Of a stretch of 64,000 nucleotides of DNA, positions 1-9,085 are shown piece after piece. The stretch's first letter is position 1, and each line of letters begins with the position of its first letter. The translations under genes and the position numbers were made by a program. This DNA is from Citrobacter amalonaticus. Its GTDB lineage: Bacteria > Pseudomonadota > Gammaproteobacteria > Enterobacterales > Enterobacteriaceae. The notes beneath the pieces are model-generated. The model had not been told where the DNA came from. It did no database searches and worked only from the letters and a program-made list of their open reading frames with translations. The stretch covers positions 2,046,001 to 2,110,000 of the forward strand of contig NZ_AP024585.1 of NCBI RefSeq assembly GCF_018323885.1. Direction: 5' to 3'.

Positions 1-891
<891 letters not shown>

Positions 892-1305
892 ATGGCGAAC
901 AAACCTTCTGCAGAAGATCTGAAAAAAAACCTGTCTGAAATGCAGTTCTACGTGACGCAGAATCACGGTACAGAACCGCCGTTTACCGGGCAGTTACTGC
1001 ATAACAAACGTGACGGCGTCTATCATTGTTTGATCTGCGATGCGCCGCTATTTACCTCCCAGTCCAAATACGATTCCGGCTGTGGCTGGCCGAGCTTCTA
1101 CGAGCCGGTAAGTGAAGAGTCGATTCGTTACATCAAGGACTTTTCACACGGTATGCAACGCATTGAAATTCGCTGTGGAAACTGCGATGCGCACCTGGGG
1201 CATGTCTTCCCCGATGGTCCGCAACCCACCGGCGAACGTTACTGTGTCAATTCAGCTTCTCTGAGCTTCATCGACGACGAAAACGGTGCCCAGACGAAAG
1301 GTTGA
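892..1305 (+). CDS. msrB: Peptide methionine-R-sulfoxide reductase B
   Basis: Cytoplasmic repair enzyme that reduces methionine-R-sulfoxide in proteins using thioredoxin. The 137-aa length matches the E. coli enzyme. Two CxxC pairs (C46/C49 and C95/C98) form the structural zinc site, and the catalytic cysteine is C118 in the RYCVN motif. I chose the ATG at 892 over the in-frame GTG at 883 because a GTGAG Shine-Dalgarno stretch lies at a suitable distance and homologues begin MANKPS. yeaC follows after 41 bp on the same strand, so the two are probably co-transcribed. Confidence 0.97.
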   Translation: MANKPSAEDLKKNLSEMQFYVTQNHGTEPPFTGQLLHNKRDGVYHCLICDAPLFTSQSKYDSGCGWPSFYEPVSEESIRYIKDFSHGMQRIEIRCGNCDAHLGHVFPDGPQPTGERYCVNSASLSFIDDENGAQTKG

Positions 1306-1346
1306 AAAAACGATTCAGCAAATTATTCCATAGGAGCGGACTTATC

Positions 1347-1622
1347 ATGAATCTTGATGAGATAATTAACAGCATGACGCCGGAAGTGTATCAGCGTTTA
1401 TCCACCGCCGTTGAACTGGGAAAATGGCCGGACGGCGTCGCGCTGACCCCGGAGCAAAAAGATAATAGTCTGCAACTGGTGATGCTCTGGCAGGCGCGCC
1501 ACAATACGGATGCGCAACATATGACGATCGACACCAATGGGCAGATGGTGATGAAGAGCAAACAGCAGCTGAAAGTGGATTTCGGCATCACGCCAGAACC
1601 AATTGCGACGTTCAAATCCTGA
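1347..1622 (+). CDS. yeaC: YeaC family protein (DUF1315)
   Basis: Small soluble protein of 91 aa, recognised as YeaC. Its function is unknown. There are no membrane segments or cysteines, and it looks mostly helical. The ATG at 1347 is preceded by TAGGAG at a suitable distance. An upstream in-frame extension into the msrB end has no ribosome-binding site and is rejected. It follows msrB on the same strand, as in E. coli, so it likely shares the msrB transcript. Confidence 0.93.
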   Translation: MNLDEIINSMTPEVYQRLSTAVELGKWPDGVALTPEQKDNSLQLVMLWQARHNTDAQHMTIDTNGQMVMKSKQQLKVDFGITPEPIATFKS

Positions 1623-1636
1623 TAGCGCACCGTGGA

Positions 1637-1665
1637 AGCCCGGCATTCTGTCGCTCTGCCGGGCT
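1637..1665. terminator. Hairpin between yeaC and yajD
   Basis: Perfect 9-bp stem AGCCCGGCA/TGCCGGGCT with an 11-nt loop, in the gap between two convergent genes. Neither side has a clear U-tract, so if it terminates it is a weak or factor-assisted site. It could equally protect transcript 3' ends. Confidence 0.4.
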
Positions 1666-1676
1666 AACGCGGCGGA

Positions 1677-2021
1677 TTATTTTTTATTCAGCATGGCTTT
1701 CAGGTCTGCGAAAGGGTTGTACGTGGCTTCGCCGACGCTCTTTTGCGCATCCTCGCCCGCTACAACCGTGGAACCATACTGGTCGGCTTCCGTATATTTG
1801 GAATGCTCATGATCGTGGCAGTACAGGCACAACATTTCCCAGTTGCTGCCATCTTCCGGGTTATTGGAATGATCGTGATCGATATGGTGCACCGTCAGTT
1901 CGCGAAGGTTTGAGTAAACAAACTCGCGGGAGCATCGGCCGCAGACCCACGGGAAAAGTTTCAGCGCCTTTTCCCGGTAACCTACTTCCAGACGGGCGTA
2001 ATTTTTAGGGATAAAAGCCAT
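1677..2021 (-). CDS. yajD: HNH nuclease family protein YajD
   Basis: 114-aa protein with a compact HNH/ββα-metal fold: CxxC at 27-30, the core HHIDHDH at 45-51, and a second CxxC at 65-68 followed by HDHEH. It is nearly identical to E. coli YajD, whose function is not established; nuclease activity is inferred from the fold. In E. coli yajD lies far away, near tsx. Here it sits in the variable slot between yeaC and a chitinase, so it is either a relocated or a second copy. It converges with yeaC. Confidence 0.9.
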   Translation of the reverse strand: MAFIPKNYARLEVGYREKALKLFPWVCGRCSREFVYSNLRELTVHHIDHDHSNNPEDGSNWEMLCLYCHDHEHSKYTEADQYGSTVVAGEDAQKSVGEATYNPFADLKAMLNKK

Positions 2022-2137
2022 ACAATCCCATGCCTCCAGTTGAAAATGAAACGATGCGTCAAACGCTGACGCAACGGGTTGGGGCCATCATAACCGATCC
2101 CGTTTCGTGTGACACACTTCATCACACCGCTTACGAA

Positions 2138-2170
2138 AAAAATGCCCATGCGGACATGCAGGGCATTTTT
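2138..2170 (-). terminator. Chitinase terminator
   Basis: Inverted repeat AAAAATGCCC/GGGCATTTTT enclosing an inner CATG-CGGA-CATG hairpin, located 16 bp beyond the chitinase stop codon. Read on the minus strand it is a GC-rich stem followed by a U-run. The symmetry would let it act in both directions. Confidence 0.75.
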
Positions 2171-2185
2171 AATCATGAACGGGGC

Positions 2186-3439
2186 TTAGTGCGCAATGCT
2201 TAAGGATTCCGCCAGTTGTTTTGCAAGCTGGTTATGGTCGTCCGCGCCGTATTCCCAGAACATCGCGCCCGCCAGTCCGCGCTTCTTGATGTAATCTGCT
2301 TTGATTGCCACCGAGCGGGGATTCTCATACGAGAGGGCAAACAGCCGCTTACCGTCAGCAGACTGAACGGACAGCCATGGCACTTTTGCCTGATCGTCCC
2401 AGTGCTCGGTAAACCGTTTCTGCGGATCGTTAAGAAACGTTTTGACGATGTCGTGGTATTTCACGTAGGTGTCCTTGGTCAAATCGGCACCCAGTGATTT
2501 AAACAACGCGATTTCCTGCTCGCCAAAGTAGGGTTGCGTGACGGGATTTTTTTGCGCGTCCGGTTTTGTCCAGTCAATTCCGGGCTCGACAGAACGTTTG
2601 GGAACACGGCCATAAAAACCGATCCCCAGATTCATCTGCCGGGGCTTCAGTCCGGCGGCGAGGTAGTTGTTGACCACAAAGTCGACGCTGTATTTATCGG
2701 CCGCCGCGACGGTTGGCCAGTCTTTAGAATCATACAGGTTGGCGTTGAAATACTGCGTTCCGTAAGCCATGTCATAGGTCATCAGATTGATGTAGTCGAG
2801 CAGCGGTGCAATCGCTTTTACGTCCACCCAGCTTTTTGGACTTTCCGCATTCGCCCCGACGGCAATGGTCACCAGTTTCTGATTGCCGACTGCCTGACGC
2901 AGTTCTTTCAGCAGCAGCGTGAAGTTCTCGCGGTCGGCTGGCTGACTGGCGACCAGTCCCCAGGCGCCGTTAACCGGATATTCCCAGTCCAGATCGATAC
3001 CGTCGAGGCCGTATTTCTGCATGATCTCCAGCGCAGACTGAATAAACACCGCACGCGTTTCCGGTGTTGCGGCAGCGCCTGAGAATCCGCGTGCGCCCCA
3101 GCCGCCAACAGAAAGCAGGACTTTCAACTGTGGGTTCTGTTTACGCAGTATCGGGATCAGGGCAAGGTCAGACTCCACTTTTGGCGATAGCCAGATCTGA
3201 TGCAATTTCGTCGTATCTTTCAGCGCGGCGTTGGTTTCGTCTTTCTCAGCGTTGTAAATCAGGCCGAATGAGTAGTTCAGGTGGGTAATCTGGCGGACAT
3301 CCAGGGTGTTGATATCGCCACCGGGTCCGGCGGTGACATCTCCGCCGCCATTGAAGTAGCCGACGGACATCATAGAACTGCCAGACGCGACAGATGCGCA
3401 AAGCAAGGGTAATGCTGCCAACAAAGGCAAACGTTTCAT
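2186..3439 (-). CDS. Secreted GH18 chitinase
   Basis: Glycoside hydrolase family 18 enzyme that hydrolyses beta-1,4 bonds of chitin by substrate-assisted catalysis. 417 aa: a Sec signal peptide at about 1-20, then a single TIM-barrel catalytic domain with SVGGW at 110-114 and the active-site motif DGIDLDWE at 146-153 (E153 is the acid/base). MTYD and a late FWEY motif also fit GH18. I see no separate chitin-binding domain. The ATG at 3437-3439 has an AGAGGA Shine-Dalgarno 6 nt upstream, which lies inside a ChiX-complementary stretch. It replaces E. coli ydjE-L at this locus and supplies substrate for the chb operon at 31.4 kb. Confidence 0.93.
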   Translation of the reverse strand: MKRLPLLAALPLLCASVASGSSMMSVGYFNGGGDVTAGPGGDINTLDVRQITHLNYSFGLIYNAEKDETNAALKDTTKLHQIWLSPKVESDLALIPILRKQNPQLKVLLSVGGWGARGFSGAAATPETRAVFIQSALEIMQKYGLDGIDLDWEYPVNGAWGLVASQPADRENFTLLLKELRQAVGNQKLVTIAVGANAESPKSWVDVKAIAPLLDYINLMTYDMAYGTQYFNANLYDSKDWPTVAAADKYSVDFVVNNYLAAGLKPRQMNLGIGFYGRVPKRSVEPGIDWTKPDAQKNPVTQPYFGEQEIALFKSLGADLTKDTYVKYHDIVKTFLNDPQKRFTEHWDDQAKVPWLSVQSADGKRLFALSYENPRSVAIKADYIKKRGLAGAMFWEYGADDHNQLAKQLAESLSIAH

Positions 3440-3445
3440 GGCTAA

Positions 3446-3456
3446 TCCTCTTTGAC
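3446..3456 (-). promoter_or_regulatory. Putative ChiX sRNA pairing site over chitinase RBS
   Basis: On the mRNA strand, GUCAAAGAGGA is an 11-nt perfect complement of the ChiX seed as I remember it from E. coli (UCCUCUUUGAC). It contains the chitinase Shine-Dalgarno sequence, so pairing would block initiation, as ChiX does on chiP. The ChiX gene is not in this window. The match is read from sequence; the regulation is inferred. Confidence 0.6.
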
Positions 3457-3584
3457 ATTAAAAAATGAAAAGCAAACACGCCACGGAAATGGCGTGGCGA
3501 AAAAACATCCATCAAAGCGTAGCACCTGCGCAGCGTCACTGCTGGTTTCGGTTTATTTTATGTGACGGAAGGGAAAAGATTTTT

Positions 3585-3616
3585 CGCCGGATGACAAGGC
3601 AGGTCGTCATCCGGCG
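3585..3616. repeat. REP-like palindrome
   Basis: Perfect 11-bp inverted repeat CGCCGGATGAC/GTCATCCGGCG with a 10-nt loop, carrying the GCCGGAT core typical of enterobacterial REP elements. It lies 7 bp beyond the pncA stop codon and upstream of the chitinase, where it may stabilise or terminate the ansA-pncA transcript. Confidence 0.75.
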
Positions 3617-3622
3617 AGAGGT

Positions 3623-4264
3623 TTAGCGCTGAGTTTCTTCCCAGTCAGCGAGGGTATACAACGTAGCGCCTGCTGCTGCCATCTCCATAAAGGCATGGGC
3701 ACTGTCCTGTGGCTGAATGTTCACGCCGCGACAGCCATCGGTAATGACATTCACCGTATAGCCCAGTTGCAGCGCATCCAGCACCGTAAACCTGACACAA
3801 TAGTCGGTGGCCAGCCCCATGACGATCAGTTCATGCACGTCATGCTGGCGAAGCCACGCGTCGAGTCCGGTTGTCTGCCGACGTCCGTTATCAAAAAAAG
3901 CGCTGTAGCTGTCGACCAGCGGATTCTCGCCCTTATGAAAAACGGCCTCTATTGCCTTGCGGTTCAGCAACGGATGAAACGCCGCGCCGTCCGTATTCTG
4001 CACGCAGTGATCGGGCCAGAAGGTTTGCGGCAAGCCGTCGAGTTGACCCTGGCTGTAAGGTTCTGCCCGATGCTGACTGGCGAAGCTCCCGTGGTTCGCA
4101 GGGTGCCAGTCCTGGCTTGCGAGGACCGCATCACCGCGGGTCTGGCACCCTGCAATCAGCTGGTTTGCGATATCAACGGTGCTGTCGCCCTCCGGGACCG
4201 CCAGCGCGCCGCCGGCGCAGAAATCGTTTTGTAAATCGACCAGTAACAGCGCACGGTGTGTCAT
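3623..4264 (-). CDS. pncA: Nicotinamidase
   Basis: Hydrolyses nicotinamide to nicotinate and ammonia in the pyridine nucleotide salvage cycle. 213 aa, isochorismatase-like fold. The catalytic triad is visible as D10 (LVDLQND), K111 (FHKGENP) and C156 (ATDYC), and the metal ligands as D52, H54 (QDWHPAN) and H86. The start at 4262-4264 is set by AGGAGG just upstream; the 12-codon upstream extension reaches into ansA and is not conserved. It lies 10 bp behind ansA, so the two form an operon. Confidence 0.97.
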   Translation of the reverse strand: MTHRALLLVDLQNDFCAGGALAVPEGDSTVDIANQLIAGCQTRGDAVLASQDWHPANHGSFASQHRAEPYSQGQLDGLPQTFWPDHCVQNTDGAAFHPLLNRKAIEAVFHKGENPLVDSYSAFFDNGRRQTTGLDAWLRQHDVHELIVMGLATDYCVRFTVLDALQLGYTVNVITDGCRGVNIQPQDSAHAFMEMAAAGATLYTLADWEETQR

Positions 4265-4274
4265 TCGATCCTCC

Positions 4275-5291
4275 TTAGTCGTCCGGCGTGAGTTCGCCAC
4301 GCAGGTTTTGCGTCATCGCCTCGCGAATCGCATCCGTATCCAGCCCTTTGCTGAGCAGATAATGCAGTTTGGTCAGGGTTGCTTCTACGGTCATATCAGC
4401 ACCGCCAACGACGCCAGCATGCGCCAGGGCATTGCCAGTGGCATAACCGCCCATGTTCACTTTCCCCGACATGCACTGCGTGAGGTTCACAACCACGATG
4501 CCGCGTTCGCTGGCTTCGCTAAGTTCTTTCAGAAACTCTTTATTCTGCGGCGCATTGCCGACGCCGTAGGAACGCAGAATCAGCGCTTTTACCGGCTGGC
4601 GCAGGAAGTTGCGCACCACATCGGCGGAGATACCCGGATAAATGGTGACGACCCCAATGGGTTGTGGCGTGATCGGGTGAACAATCAGCTCGCCTTCACT
4701 ACGGGGAGCCAGCGGCGTCCCCAGACGGCGGATGTGGATACCCGCTTCCAGCAGCGGCTGGAGGTTAGGGGAGGCGAAAGCGTCAAAACCGTCGGCATGC
4801 GCTTTTGTCGTGCGGTTGCCGCGAAACAGACGGTTGTTAAAAAACAGCGTGACTTCGTTGATCGGATAATTTGCCGCGACGTAAAGCGCGTTGAGAAGAT
4901 TGATTTGTCCGTCAGAACGCAGCTCCGCCAGCGGGATTTGTGACCCTGTCACAATCACCGGTTTACCCAAATTCTCCAGCATGAACGAGAGCGCAGAGGC
5001 GGTAAACGCCATGGTGTCGGTACCATGTAGGATCACAAAACCATCGTACTCATCGTAATGGGTTTTGATGTCATCGGCGATATGCTGCCAGTCTTCCGGC
5101 GTCATATCTGACGAATCCATCAGCGGGGCATATTCATGAATGGTGAAGTCGGGCATTTCAGGACGATGGAATTCAGGCATCAGCGCCAGCTGGCGCTGAA
5201 GGTGTCCGGAGACCGGAATGTAACCCTGTTCGGAGCGCTGCATACCAATGGTCCCGCCGGTATAGGCAACGTAAATCGATTTCTTCTGCAT
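4275..5291 (-). CDS. ansA: L-asparaginase I (cytoplasmic)
   Basis: Low-affinity cytoplasmic asparaginase that converts L-asparagine to aspartate and ammonia. 338 aa, the E. coli length, with no signal peptide. The two active-site threonine regions are present: TGGTIG (T14) and HGTDTM (T91-D92). It starts with MQKKSIYVAY and leads the ansA-pncA operon. A hairpin with a U-run separates it from sppA upstream. Confidence 0.97.
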   Translation of the reverse strand: MQKKSIYVAYTGGTIGMQRSEQGYIPVSGHLQRQLALMPEFHRPEMPDFTIHEYAPLMDSSDMTPEDWQHIADDIKTHYDEYDGFVILHGTDTMAFTASALSFMLENLGKPVIVTGSQIPLAELRSDGQINLLNALYVAANYPINEVTLFFNNRLFRGNRTTKAHADGFDAFASPNLQPLLEAGIHIRRLGTPLAPRSEGELIVHPITPQPIGVVTIYPGISADVVRNFLRQPVKALILRSYGVGNAPQNKEFLKELSEASERGIVVVNLTQCMSGKVNMGGYATGNALAHAGVVGGADMTVEATLTKLHYLLSKGLDTDAIREAMTQNLRGELTPDD

Positions 5292-5314
5292 GGCTAGTAT
5301 CTTGTCGCTCAGAG

Positions 5315-5340
5315 AAAAGCCCTCTTCGCAGGAAGAGGGC
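5315..5340 (-). terminator. sppA terminator
   Basis: Stem GCCCTCTTC/GAAGAGGGC (5319-5327 and 5332-5340), followed on the minus strand by UUUUCUCU. It lies 8 bp after the sppA stop codon and 24 bp before the ansA start, so it should limit read-through from sppA into ansA. Confidence 0.8.
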
Positions 5341-5347
5341 GTGAGGA

Positions 5348-7204
5348 TTAACGCACGTTCGCGCAGGTCAGACAGAACGCATAACGGTTTTGCGGATCGT
5401 TGAACGCGGCGAGCTTATCGCCTTCAGCTTTGACCGTACTGGCCGCTGAGGCCAGCGGCGCAGGGAGCATCGCCTGAATCGCTTGTGGCAGCATGGCGCG
5501 GACAGAACCTGACATACCGTCCATGATCATATCAAAGAAGGTTGGCTCATCCTGATAATAGTCGATATGCCACTCTTTGAGTTTCGCCAGTTCAGCCGCT
5601 TTAGCCACCGCATCATCGAAGTCACCCAGGCTGTCGACCAGGCCGTTCGCTTTGGCGTCCTGACCCGTCCAGACGTGGCCCTGCGCGATTTTATCAATCT
5701 GCTCAGGTGTGGATTTACGTGCCTGCGCCACCAGGGTGATAAAGCGCTTATAGCCATTCTCAATGCTCAACTGCATCATCTGCTGCGCTTCAGGCGGCAG
5801 GGCTTTAGTCAGCGAAATATCGGCCAGCGGTGACGTGGCAACGCCGTCGGTGTGTACGCCGATTGAGTCAAGGCTGTTCTCAACGGTATTAATCACGCCG
5901 AAGATACCAATCGAACCGGTCAGCGTGCTCGGGTTGGCCACAATGTAACTGGCAGGCGTAGAGATCCAGTAGCCGCCAGAGGCGGCCATTCCGCCCATCG
6001 ATACGACCACCGGTTTACCGGCAGCACGTGCAGCGGCCAGTTCCGAACGAATCACTTCCGACGCCGTCACGCTACCGCCAGGGCTGTTGACGCGCAGAAC
6101 GATGGCTTTCACTTTCGGATCCAGGCGCGCATCGCGAATCTGCGAGGCGGTGGTATCTCCGCCGACATTCCCCGGTGTTTCTTCACCATCCATGATGGCT
6201 CCGTTGGCAAAGACCACGCCGATGGAGCTGCCCGTATCCGCAGGCGGATTAAGCGTGTAATCGTAGTAGCTGATCGCGCGATAGTTATTTTCGGCTTTGC
6301 TCCAGCCAAACTGTTTCGTCAGCGCTTTTTCCACTTCGGCACTGGAAAGCAGGGCGTCGACCAGTTTGCTGTCGAGCGCATACTTCGCCGTATCGCCATC
6401 GGCTTTCGTCAGCGCATCAAGCACGCCCTGAGCGCCAGGGAAGACCTGCTCAGCCGGGATTTGACGGTTGGCGGCAATGGTATTCAGGTAGTTCTGCCAT
6501 AGTTCGCCAATCCAGCGGCTGTCTGCTTCCCGCGCCGCAGGCGACATGTCGTCACGAATAAACGGCTCGACGGCAGATTTATAAGTGCCCACGCGGAACA
6601 CATGCGTCGACACTTTCAGCTTATCCAGCAGGGACTTGTAATATAGTCCGTTAGTGGCAAAACCGTGGATATCAACGGAACCCTGCGGCGAAAGCCAGAT
6701 TTTATTGGCGAAGCTGGCAAGGTAATACTGACCCTGACTAAAATTATCGCCAACGGCATAGACTGGCTTACCGCTGTCGCGGAATTCACGCAGCGCTTTA
6801 CCGATATACTGCATTGACGGCTGATCGGCACCGGCGAAGTTTTTCAGGTCCATCACAATACCGGTGATATTGCGATCGTCTTTGGCCTGACGAATGGTAT
6901 TGACGATATCGAACAGGGAGTTTTCCTGTAAGCGGTCGGAACTGGCACCGAGCAGTTGACGGCTAAGAGCGCCAAGACGACTGGTACTGGACGGCTTATC
7001 GACGATCACCCCGGAAATATCTAACATCAGGGCACCGCGACCGACTTTATCGCTGGTGTTATTGCTGCTGACCTGCATCCAGATCCCGACACCCACTAGG
7101 ACAAGGAAGATAAAGAACAGGTTAAGCACCATCTCGCGGACAAAATTAAGCAGTCGCCACGTCCATTTAAAAAAACCGGCAATGAATCGCCACAGGGTTC
7201 GCAT
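5348..7204 (-). CDS. sppA: Signal peptide peptidase A (protease IV)
   Basis: Inner-membrane protease that degrades cleaved signal peptides. 618 aa, the family length. There is an N-terminal membrane anchor at about residues 25-45, then two tandem ClpP-like domains. The Ser/Lys dyad is recognisable: lysine in [10 protein letters not shown] near residue 209 and nucleophilic serine in [10 protein letters not shown] near residue 409. The ATG at 7202-7204 is preceded by GGTAGGGAGA. It is divergent from ydjA, with 165 bp between them for both promoters. Confidence 0.97.
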   Translation of the reverse strand: MRTLWRFIAGFFKWTWRLLNFVREMVLNLFFIFLVLVGVGIWMQVSSNNTSDKVGRGALMLDISGVIVDKPSSTSRLGALSRQLLGASSDRLQENSLFDIVNTIRQAKDDRNITGIVMDLKNFAGADQPSMQYIGKALREFRDSGKPVYAVGDNFSQGQYYLASFANKIWLSPQGSVDIHGFATNGLYYKSLLDKLKVSTHVFRVGTYKSAVEPFIRDDMSPAAREADSRWIGELWQNYLNTIAANRQIPAEQVFPGAQGVLDALTKADGDTAKYALDSKLVDALLSSAEVEKALTKQFGWSKAENNYRAISYYDYTLNPPADTGSSIGVVFANGAIMDGEETPGNVGGDTTASQIRDARLDPKVKAIVLRVNSPGGSVTASEVIRSELAAARAAGKPVVVSMGGMAASGGYWISTPASYIVANPSTLTGSIGIFGVINTVENSLDSIGVHTDGVATSPLADISLTKALPPEAQQMMQLSIENGYKRFITLVAQARKSTPEQIDKIAQGHVWTGQDAKANGLVDSLGDFDDAVAKAAELAKLKEWHIDYYQDEPTFFDMIMDGMSGSVRAMLPQAIQAMLPAPLASAASTVKAEGDKLAAFNDPQNRYAFCLTCANVR

Positions 7205-7369
7205 GTATTCTCCCTACCGTTACCAATACTACACCTGAGTCAGGTGTATGAGATGTGGCTATCCTAATGACCCTGCCGTCTCTTGTCAGCAGGAATCACT
7301 GTCGGCGCTGTAACAAAATCTGCTCTCGTGTTAATTTTGTGAATATTCACCCTGACAGGAGTTAACCAA

Positions 7370-7921
7370 ATGGATGCACTTGAATTACTTGTTAACCGCC
7401 GTAGCGCTTCTCGCCTGGCCGAGCCTGCACCTGCCGGTGAGCAACTGCAAAATATTCTCCGTGCGGGCATGCGCGCGCCGGATCATAAGACCCTGCAACC
7501 GTGGCACTTCTTCGTTATCGAAGGCGAGGGGCGCGAACGCTTCAGCGCGGTGCTGGAAAAGGGGGCGATTGCCGCCGGAAGTGATGAAAAAGGGATCGAA
7601 AAAGCGCGTAGCGCTCCGTTTCGCGCGCCTCTTATCATCACCGTGGTCGCAAAATGTGATGAAAATCATAAGGTCCCTGTCTGGGAGCAGGAGATGTCCG
7701 CAGGCTGCGCGGTGATGGCGATGCAAATGGCGGCTATCGCACAGGGCTTCGGCGGGATCTGGCGTAGCGGAGCCTTAACCGACAGTCCGGTGGTGCGCGA
7801 CGCGTTTGACTGTCGCCCACAGGATAAAATTGTCGGATTTCTTTATCTCGGCACACCGCAACTGAAAGCCTCCACCACCATTAGCGTGCCGGATACCGCA
7901 CCTTTCGTGACGAAATTTTAG
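7370..7921 (+). CDS. ydjA: Nitroreductase family protein YdjA
   Basis: Minimal FMN-dependent NAD(P)H nitroreductase of 183 aa, one of the smallest members of the fold. The N-terminal NRRSASRL motif contacts FMN phosphate, and the GFGGIWRSG segment is the conserved flavin-binding loop. It acts in the cytoplasm; its physiological substrate is unknown. The ATG at 7370 has a CAGGAG ribosome-binding site. selD follows after 116 bp on the same strand, as in E. coli. Confidence 0.96.
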   Translation: MDALELLVNRRSASRLAEPAPAGEQLQNILRAGMRAPDHKTLQPWHFFVIEGEGRERFSAVLEKGAIAAGSDEKGIEKARSAPFRAPLIITVVAKCDENHKVPVWEQEMSAGCAVMAMQMAAIAQGFGGIWRSGALTDSPVVRDAFDCRPQDKIVGFLYLGTPQLKASTTISVPDTAPFVTKF

Positions 7922-8037
7922 TTAATCAGGCAAAACTGTCTGGATTCTGAGCAAAGACGCCGGAATTCGGACACTCTCTCTTATCACGTCATGGAATGAG
8001 CGCTACCATAGCCCGATTGCAATGACAGGAGATGTCC

Positions 8038-9081
8038 ATGAGCGAGCATGCTATTCGTTTAACACAGTACAGCCACGGAGCGGGTTGCGGTTGTAAAATT
8101 TCCCCGAAAGTGCTGGAAACCATCCTGCACAGCGAGCAGGCGAAGTTTGTCGACCCGAACCTGCTTGTGGGAAATGAAACCCGTGACGACGCGGCGGTGT
8201 ACGATCTGGGCAATGGTACCAGCGTCATCAGTACCACCGACTTCTTTATGCCGATTGTCGATAATCCGTTTGATTTTGGCCGCATTGCGGCGACCAACGC
8301 CATCAGCGATATTTTCGCGATGGGCGGCAAACCGATTATGGCGATCGCGATCCTGGGCTGGCCTATCAGCAAGCTGTCGCCGGAAATCGCCCGTGAGGTG
8401 ACTGAAGGCGGACGCTTTGCCTGTCGTCAGGCGGGCATTGCGCTGGCGGGCGGCCACTCGATTGACGCGCCGGAGCCGATCTTCGGTCTGGCCGTCACCG
8501 GCATTGTTCCCACTGAGCGGGTGAAGAAAAACAGCACCGCCGAGGCCGGTTGCAAACTGTTCCTGACCAAACCGCTAGGCATTGGCGTGTTGACTACTGC
8601 AGAGAAAAAGTCGCTGCTAAAACCTGAACATCAGGGGCTGGCGACGGAAGTCATGTGTCGCATGAACATTGCTGGAGCGTCATTTGCCAACATTGACGGC
8701 GTGAAAGCGATGACCGATGTCACCGGCTTTGGTCTGCTGGGCCACCTCAGCGAGATGTGCCAGGGTGCAGGCGTCCAGGCGCAGATCCGCTATCAGGACA
8801 TCCCTAAACTGCCGGGCGTCGAAGAGTACATCCGCCTGGGGGCTGTGCCGGGTGGCACCGAGCGTAACTTTGCCAGCTACGGCCACCTGATGGGGGAAAT
8901 GCCGCAGGCGGTGCGCTCCCTGCTGTGCGATCCGCAAACCTCCGGCGGTCTGCTGCTGGCGGTAACGCCAGAGGCCGAAGAAGAAGTGAAAGCCACCGCC
9001 GCCGAGTTTGGCATTGACCTGACGGCGATTGGTGAGCTGGTTGAAGCCCGTGGCGGTCGCGCCATGGTTGAGATCCGTTAA
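8038..9081 (+). CDS. selD: Selenide, water dikinase
   Basis: Makes selenophosphate from selenide and ATP for selenocysteine and selenouridine synthesis. 347 aa with the glycine-rich N-terminus and catalytic C17 and K20 in GAGCGCK. The enzyme carries Cys, not Sec, at position 17. I chose the ATG at 8038 over the one at 8032 because ACAGGAG at 8025-8031 leaves the correct spacing only for the second. topB starts 5 bp after the stop, so the pair is translationally close and probably one operon. Confidence 0.97.
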   Translation: MSEHAIRLTQYSHGAGCGCKISPKVLETILHSEQAKFVDPNLLVGNETRDDAAVYDLGNGTSVISTTDFFMPIVDNPFDFGRIAATNAISDIFAMGGKPIMAIAILGWPISKLSPEIAREVTEGGRFACRQAGIALAGGHSIDAPEPIFGLAVTGIVPTERVKKNSTAEAGCKLFLTKPLGIGVLTTAEKKSLLKPEHQGLATEVMCRMNIAGASFANIDGVKAMTDVTGFGLLGHLSEMCQGAGVQAQIRYQDIPKLPGVEEYIRLGAVPGGTERNFASYGHLMGEMPQAVRSLLCDPQTSGGLLLAVTPEAEEEVKATAAEFGIDLTAIGELVEARGGRAMVEIR

Positions 9082-9085
9082 CCCA

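Noticed and set aside
2534..3082. Long plus-strand open frame opposite the chitinase
   Set aside because: It is the shadow of the chitinase reading frame; no ribosome-binding site, no recognisable domain, and the chitinase has all catalytic motifs.
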